Source of the DNA: AP-15 sp963812675
GTDB lineage: Bacteria > Pseudomonadota > Alphaproteobacteria > ATCC43930 > CGMCC-115725
Assembly (NCBI GenBank): GCA_963812675.1
Contig: CAWEWR010000031.1
Coordinates: 1 to 64,000 of the forward strand
Reading direction: 5' to 3'
DNA: 64,000 bases
Below, one piece after another: positions 59,871 to 64,000 of the stretch. The position numbers and the translations under genes are program-made. The stretch's first letter is position 1. Every line of letters starts with the position of its first letter. The notes beneath the pieces were generated by a model that saw only the letters and a list, made by a program, of their open reading frames with translations, was not told the origin of the DNA and ran no database searches.

Positions 59871-62216
59871 ATGAGCCAAGCAATGCCCCCCCTCATGCGT
59901 GTCTCCCATGCGCTTGGCTTGGCTACGGTCCTGTTGCCTGCCGCGGCGGCGGCGCAACAACCCTCGGAAGCGCCGCCGTTGAGCCTGCCCATCATCGAGG
60001 TGGTCGGCGCGACGCCGCTCCTCGGGTCCGGGGTCGATCGCGACAAGGTGCCGGCCGAGACCCAGGTGCTGACCGATCGCGACATCAGCCGGAACGGCTA
60101 CCCGCAGATGCTGCCGGCGCTCGAAGAAAATGTCCCGGGCGTCACGCTCGACAATGCCGCGGGCAATCCGTTTCAGCCCAATCTCCTCTACCACGGTTTT
60201 CTCGCCTCGCCGCTGCAGGGCAACCCGCAAGGGCTTGCGGTCTATCTCAACGGGGTGCAATTCAATCAGCCGTTCGGCGATACGGTAAATTGGGATCTGA
60301 TCCCGGACATCGCGATCGATCGGATGGACCTGGTCGGCTCCAATCCCGTCTTTGGTCTCAACGCCCTGGGCGGCGCCTTGTCGGTACGAACTAAGAACGG
60401 GTTCACCTATCACGGCGGCGAGATCGACATCCTCGGCGGCTCGTTCTCGCACTACCAGGGAGAGCTGCAATACGGGGTCCAGAGCGGCAACACAGCAGCG
60501 TATGTGGCAGCCACCGGGCTGCACGAAGGCGGCTGGCGCGATCTCCAATCGTCCAATATTCGTAATTTCTATGGCGATATCGGATGGCGCGGCAGCCGCG
60601 GCGAGGTGCATGTCAATGTAACGGCGGCGGACAACACCCTGAACGGCCCGGGGACCTCGCCCATCGAGTTGTTGGCAGTAAATCCCGGCGCGCAATTCAC
60701 AGCGCCTAATCTGATCAAGAACAAATACGCGCTGGTGACCGCATCCGGCTCCTACGACATTACCGATACCACCTCACTGCAGGGTGTGGCCTATTACGAA
60801 TATTTTCTGCAGAAGGTCGTCAACGGTAACGTTCCGGTGGCCTCGCCCTGCACCGATGACGATCAGGCCGGCTTTCTTTGCGTTGCGCCCGGCGTGTTCG
60901 CCACTAACCGAGCCGGCAACCCGATCCCGGATTTTCTCAATGGCGGGCCGTATTCGGACCTCGACCGGCAGTCCACGAACACCAACGGCTATGGCGCCTC
61001 GATTCAGGTCACCAATCGCGACGAGTTGTTCGAGCATGCCAACCAACTCGTCGCCGGGTTCAGCTTTGACGGCGCCCGGACTCTTTTCAGCGGCAGCACG
61101 CAAATCGGCGGCTTGTCTCTGGGGGACCGAGTGTTCGCCGGCCCGGGAGTTACGATCGACCAGGCCGACGGCTCGATCGCGCCGGTACGGGTCGGCATCT
61201 CCAATGCTTACTACGGCCTCTTCTTTACCGATACTTTCAACGTCACGCCGGTGTTGGCGGCCAATCTGGCGGGCCGCTTTAACCTTGCGCAAATCGATCT
61301 GAACGATCAGCTGGGCAGCGCTCTCACCGGCAACCACACTTACAGCCGATTCAATCCGGCCGGCGGATTGACTTACAAGATCACGCCGGGCCTGACGGCC
61401 TATGCCAGCTATGCCGACGCCAACCGGGCGCCGACCCCGGCGGAGCTCACTTGCGCCAACCCTGCAGCCCCGTGCAGCCTGGCGCAATTCTTCGCCGGCG
61501 ATCCGAACCTGCAGCAGGTCGTGTCGCATACGGTCGAGGCCGGTCTGCGCAGGCAGATCAGGCCCTCCGACGGCACGGCCCTGTCCGCCGACATCGCCTT
61601 CTTCCGCAGTACGCTCGACAACGATATCGCGTTTGTGAACAGCCCGGTCCAGGGTCGTGGTTTCTTCGAGAATGTCGGCACGACCCTTCGCCAAGGCGTC
61701 GACATCAATCTCCGGCTCAAGAGCGATCGGCTGCTTGCCTGGCTCGGCTATTCCTATATCGACGCCACCTTCCAGAGCGGGTTTACGGTGTCGAGCCCGA
61801 ACAATCCCTCGGCCGACGCCGACGGCAATATCCAAGTCCGGCCGGGCAACCGGCTGCCTGGTATCCCGACCAACCTGATCAAGCTCGGCGTCGATTACCA
61901 GCTGACCGACACCTGGACGATCGGCGGCACCGGGATTGCGGCGAGCGGACGATATTTGTTTGGTGATGAAGCCAATCTCACCCCGAAGACGCCGGCCTAT
62001 TTCGTATTGAACTTGCACACGAGCTATCAGCTTACTCCCAACCTCCAGCTCTTCGGCCTGCTACAGAACGCGTTCAACACGACCTATTATACGTTCGGCA
62101 CCTTCTCCCCGACCTCCTCGGTGTTCCTCGCCCAAGCCCCCGGCGCAACCAACCCGCGCAGCTACAGCCCCGGCGCCCCGATTGCTGGCACCGTCGGCGT
62201 CCGTGTGACATTTTGA
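59871..62216 (+). CDS. TonB-dependent outer-membrane receptor
   Basis: Receptor of 781 aa: signal HALGLATVLLPAAAAA, a TonB-box-like segment near IIEVVGATP, and a plug domain with LPALEENVPGVTLDN, GFLASPLQGNPQGLAVYLNG and VFGLNALGGALSVRTK. A beta-barrel follows, rich in alternating aromatic strands and ending in VGVRVTF, the usual terminal-Phe insertion signal. The ligand is not evident; no siderophore genes are near. Closeness to PQQ dehydrogenases with lanthanide-type Asp makes metal-chelate uptake a hypothesis only. GGAG precedes ATG 59871; earlier in-frame ATGs lack a better site. Confidence 0.9.
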   Translation: MSQAMPPLMRVSHALGLATVLLPAAAAAQQPSEAPPLSLPIIEVVGATPLLGSGVDRDKVPAETQVLTDRDISRNGYPQMLPALEENVPGVTLDNAAGNPFQPNLLYHGFLASPLQGNPQGLAVYLNGVQFNQPFGDTVNWDLIPDIAIDRMDLVGSNPVFGLNALGGALSVRTKNGFTYHGGEIDILGGSFSHYQGELQYGVQSGNTAAYVAATGLHEGGWRDLQSSNIRNFYGDIGWRGSRGEVHVNVTAADNTLNGPGTSPIELLAVNPGAQFTAPNLIKNKYALVTASGSYDITDTTSLQGVAYYEYFLQKVVNGNVPVASPCTDDDQAGFLCVAPGVFATNRAGNPIPDFLNGGPYSDLDRQSTNTNGYGASIQVTNRDELFEHANQLVAGFSFDGARTLFSGSTQIGGLSLGDRVFAGPGVTIDQADGSIAPVRVGISNAYYGLFFTDTFNVTPVLAANLAGRFNLAQIDLNDQLGSALTGNHTYSRFNPAGGLTYKITPGLTAYASYADANRAPTPAELTCANPAAPCSLAQFFAGDPNLQQVVSHTVEAGLRRQIRPSDGTALSADIAFFRSTLDNDIAFVNSPVQGRGFFENVGTTLRQGVDINLRLKSDRLLAWLGYSYIDATFQSGFTVSSPNNPSADADGNIQVRPGNRLPGIPTNLIKLGVDYQLTDTWTIGGTGIAASGRYLFGDEANLTPKTPAYFVLNLHTSYQLTPNLQLFGLLQNAFNTTYYTFGTFSPTSSVFLAQAPGATNPRSYSPGAPIAGTVGVRVTF

Positions 62217-62396
62217 GATGCGGCACGCACCAGCTCGCATTACGAGTGGAGCAAAGCAATCTGGGGCCGCCAAATGCTTGTCGGATCGGGATTGCTTCGT
62301 CGTCAACGCGCTCCAACCCCGCCGCTTAACGATGTTGCCGGGCCCGATCCTTCGGAGATAGAATCGGGCAATCGGCACCACACCAGGAGGCACGCC

Positions 62397-62849
62397 ATGG
62401 TCAAGTTGCGCGTCAACGGCCAGGAGCAGTCGTTCGACGGCGATCCGTCAATGCCGTTGCTCTGGTTCTTGCGGGACGAATTACGGCTCACCGGAACGAA
62501 GTATGGCTGCGGCGTCGCGCTGTGCGGGGCGTGCACCGTTCACGTCGACGGCCAGGCCACCCGCGCCTGCATCACCGCCGTCAACGATGTTTCGGGCCGC
62601 TCGGTGACGACGATCGAGGGGCTCGACCCGCAAGGCAACCACCCGGTCCAGAAGGCGTGGCGCGCCTTCAATGTCCCGCAATGCGGCTATTGCCAAACCG
62701 GGCAAATCATGCAGGCCGCCGCGCTGCTCGCCACCAACAAGAACCCGTCCGAAGACCAGATCAACAGCGAGATGAGCGGCAACATCTGCCGTTGCGGCTG
62801 CTATCAGCGCATCACCGCCGCCATCAAGGCGGCCGCCACAGGAGCGTGA
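62397..62849 (+). CDS. Aldehyde/xanthine dehydrogenase family 2Fe-2S subunit (IorA-like)
   Basis: Small iron-sulfur subunit of 150 aa. The plant-type ferredoxin cluster is in KYGCGVALCGACTVH, and the second [2Fe-2S] set in QCGYCQTGQIM and GNICRCGCY. It resembles the small subunit of isoquinoline 1-oxidoreductase. AGGAGG precedes the ATG. It is one base before the large-subunit ATG, so they are co-translated. Confidence 0.93.
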   Translation: MVKLRVNGQEQSFDGDPSMPLLWFLRDELRLTGTKYGCGVALCGACTVHVDGQATRACITAVNDVSGRSVTTIEGLDPQGNHPVQKAWRAFNVPQCGYCQTGQIMQAAALLATNKNPSEDQINSEMSGNICRCGCYQRITAAIKAAATGA

Positions 62850-62850
62850 C

Positions 62851-64000
62851 ATGACATCCGTCCACGCCACCGTCGAGAATGTGAGCCGCCGCGGGTTCCT
62901 GCGGGGATTGATCTCCACCGGCGGCTTGGTCGTCGCCGCCGAATTCATCCCGTCCGGCAACGCCTTCGCCGCCTACGCCACCGGCGCGGCCAAGATGCCC
63001 GGAGGAGTCGTCAGCGATCCGCACGTCTTTGTCTCGATCGATCCCAGCGGCCTGGTGACCATCGTCGCGCACCGTGCCGAGATGGGCACTGGCTCGCGCA
63101 CCAGCCTGCCGATGGCGGTCGCCGACGAGCTCGAAGCCGATTGGTCCCGCGTCAAGGTCGTGCAATCGCCGGGCGACGAGAAGAAGTACGGCAACCAGAA
63201 CACCGACGGCTCGCGCAGCCTGCGCCACTTCATCCAGCCGATGCGCGAATGTGGCGCCGCCGCGCGGCACATGCTCGAACTCGCCGCCGCCCAACGATGG
63301 GGCGTTCCGGTCGCCGAGGTGCAGGCACAGAACCACGAAGTTCTCCACAAGCCCTCGGGCCGCAAGCTCGGTTATGGCGAGCTTGCCGCAGCCGCGAGTG
63401 CGCTGCCGACGCCGCCCGCGGACCAGATCAAGCTCAAGGACAAATCCGCCTTCCGGTATCTCGGCAAAGGCAACGTCCAGATCGTCGATCTGTTCGACAT
63501 CACGACCGGCCGCGCGGTTTACGGCATCGACACCAAGCTCGCCGGGCTGAAATATGCGGTTATAGCGCGGCCGCCGGTCATGGGCGGCAAGCTCGCCTCC
63601 TATGACGGCAGCGCGGCGATGAAGGTGCCGGGTGTCGAGAAGATCGTCGTTATCGAGGGCACGCCGCCGCCATCGAAATTCCAGCCGATCGGCGGCGTCG
63701 CGGTCATCGCGCGCAACACCTGGGCGGCTATCAAGGGGCGCGACGCGCTGGTCATCAAGTGGGATGACGGGCCGCACGCCGGCTACAATTCGGCCGCCTA
63801 CAAGGCCCAGCTGGAAGAAACCGCGCGGAAGCCGGGCAAGGTCGTGCGCGATGAAGGCGATGCCGAGAAGGCACTCGGGTCCGCTGCCAAGACGGTGTTC
63901 GCGGAATATTACGCGCCGCATCTCGCTCATGCCCCAATGGAGCCGACTTGCGCGACGGCGCGCGTCGCCGGCGGCAAATGCGAGGTTTGGGCGGCCGTGC
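62851..64000 (+). CDS. Molybdopterin-binding large subunit (IorB-like), truncated by window end
   Basis: First 383 residues of a large molybdenum hydroxylase subunit. A twin-arginine-type signal SRRGFLRGLIS lies near residues 18-28, so the complex is probably exported. The body has GLVTIVAHRAEMGTGSRTSLPMAVADE, QNTDGSRSLRHFIQPMRECG and FAEYYAPHLAHAPMEPTCAT, all typical of the family. The C-terminal half lies beyond the window. Substrate likely an aldehyde or N-heterocycle. Confidence 0.92.
   Translation, partial: MTSVHATVENVSRRGFLRGLISTGGLVVAAEFIPSGNAFAAYATGAAKMPGGVVSDPHVFVSIDPSGLVTIVAHRAEMGTGSRTSLPMAVADELEADWSRVKVVQSPGDEKKYGNQNTDGSRSLRHFIQPMRECGAAARHMLELAAAQRWGVPVAEVQAQNHEVLHKPSGRKLGYGELAAAASALPTPPADQIKLKDKSAFRYLGKGNVQIVDLFDITTGRAVYGIDTKLAGLKYAVIARPPVMGGKLASYDGSAAMKVPGVEKIVVIEGTPPPSKFQPIGGVAVIARNTWAAIKGRDALVIKWDDGPHAGYNSAAYKAQLEETARKPGKVVRDEGDAEKALGSAAKTVFAEYYAPHLAHAPMEPTCATARVAGGKCEVWAAV

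Noticed and set aside
1..64000. CRISPR array
   Set aside because: No set of regularly spaced short direct repeats was seen; the only repeats are palindromic intergenic units, IS/MITE ends and coding pentapeptide repeats.

Overview
The window is GC-rich, densely coded DNA that reads as an alphaproteobacterial chromosome, most likely Hyphomicrobiales or Rhodospirillales; the exact genus cannot be fixed from the sequence. The reasons are the PQQ cluster, tripartite-tricarboxylate (Bug-type) solute binding, family III CoA-transferases, many short-chain dehydrogenases and dispersed palindromic intergenic repeats. I see no rRNA, tRNA or CRISPR array.

Layout. (1) 1-4.5 kb: the end of a surface-polysaccharide locus, with a Wza-type export lipoprotein, a heptose epimerase gene broken by a one-base frameshift, and a GT4 glycosyltransferase. 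(2) 4.5-21.1 kb: catabolic and housekeeping genes, including an HpcH-type aldolase, three SDRs, an acetamidase/formamidase, a glyoxalase II, an amidohydrolase, a Bug-type receptor, an M3 peptidase and hisC. (3) 21.2-26.3 kb: a lower-GC island of mobile debris. It holds two copies of a roughly 250-bp MITE-like element, an IS1595-family element with an 8-bp target duplication that splits a small membrane-protein gene, a decayed resolvase, and small orphan genes. (4) 26.3-38.9 kb: a DUF5681-like pair, mnmE, an SDR, an HbpS/GlcG-like protein, a phosphoesterase, a beta-hydroxyacid dehydrogenase, and two paralogous CoA-transferases flanking a GST.

(5) 39-62.2 kb is the most interesting part. pqqABCDE (minus strand, 39.05-42.24 kb) sits beside two copies of one periplasmic gene set. 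Each copy has a PQQ alcohol dehydrogenase, a single-haem cytochrome c, an SNase-fold protein, a secreted pentapeptide-repeat protein with a CRGC motif, and an unidentified secreted protein. Copy 1 lies at 43.3-47.9 kb and copy 2 at 52.2-56.6 kb. Between and around them lie a PQQ-associated beta-propeller and solute-binding protein, a TolQ/ExbB/MotA-like channel with two membrane partners, a PepSY-type protein, a second free-standing pqqA, a NarL-type two-component pair and a TonB-dependent receptor. Both dehydrogenases carry the Asp-Tyr-Asp motif associated with lanthanide use. Both also show the same two substitutions in the usual metal ligands (Glu to Asp, Asn to Gln) and lack the vicinal Cys pair.

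My working model, which is inference, is a periplasmic quinoprotein oxidation system. PqqA feeds cofactor synthesis, the dehydrogenases pass electrons to the cytochromes, and the channel, receptor and two-component genes may serve metal or substrate acquisition and control. (6) 62.4-64 kb: the small subunit and the start of the large subunit of an isoquinoline-1-oxidoreductase-like molybdenum enzyme, cut by the window edge.

Two genes (hldD at 2.84 kb and the unidentified secreted gene at 47.7 kb) are broken by single-base indels in homopolymer runs, so base-calling error must be excluded before calling either a pseudogene.
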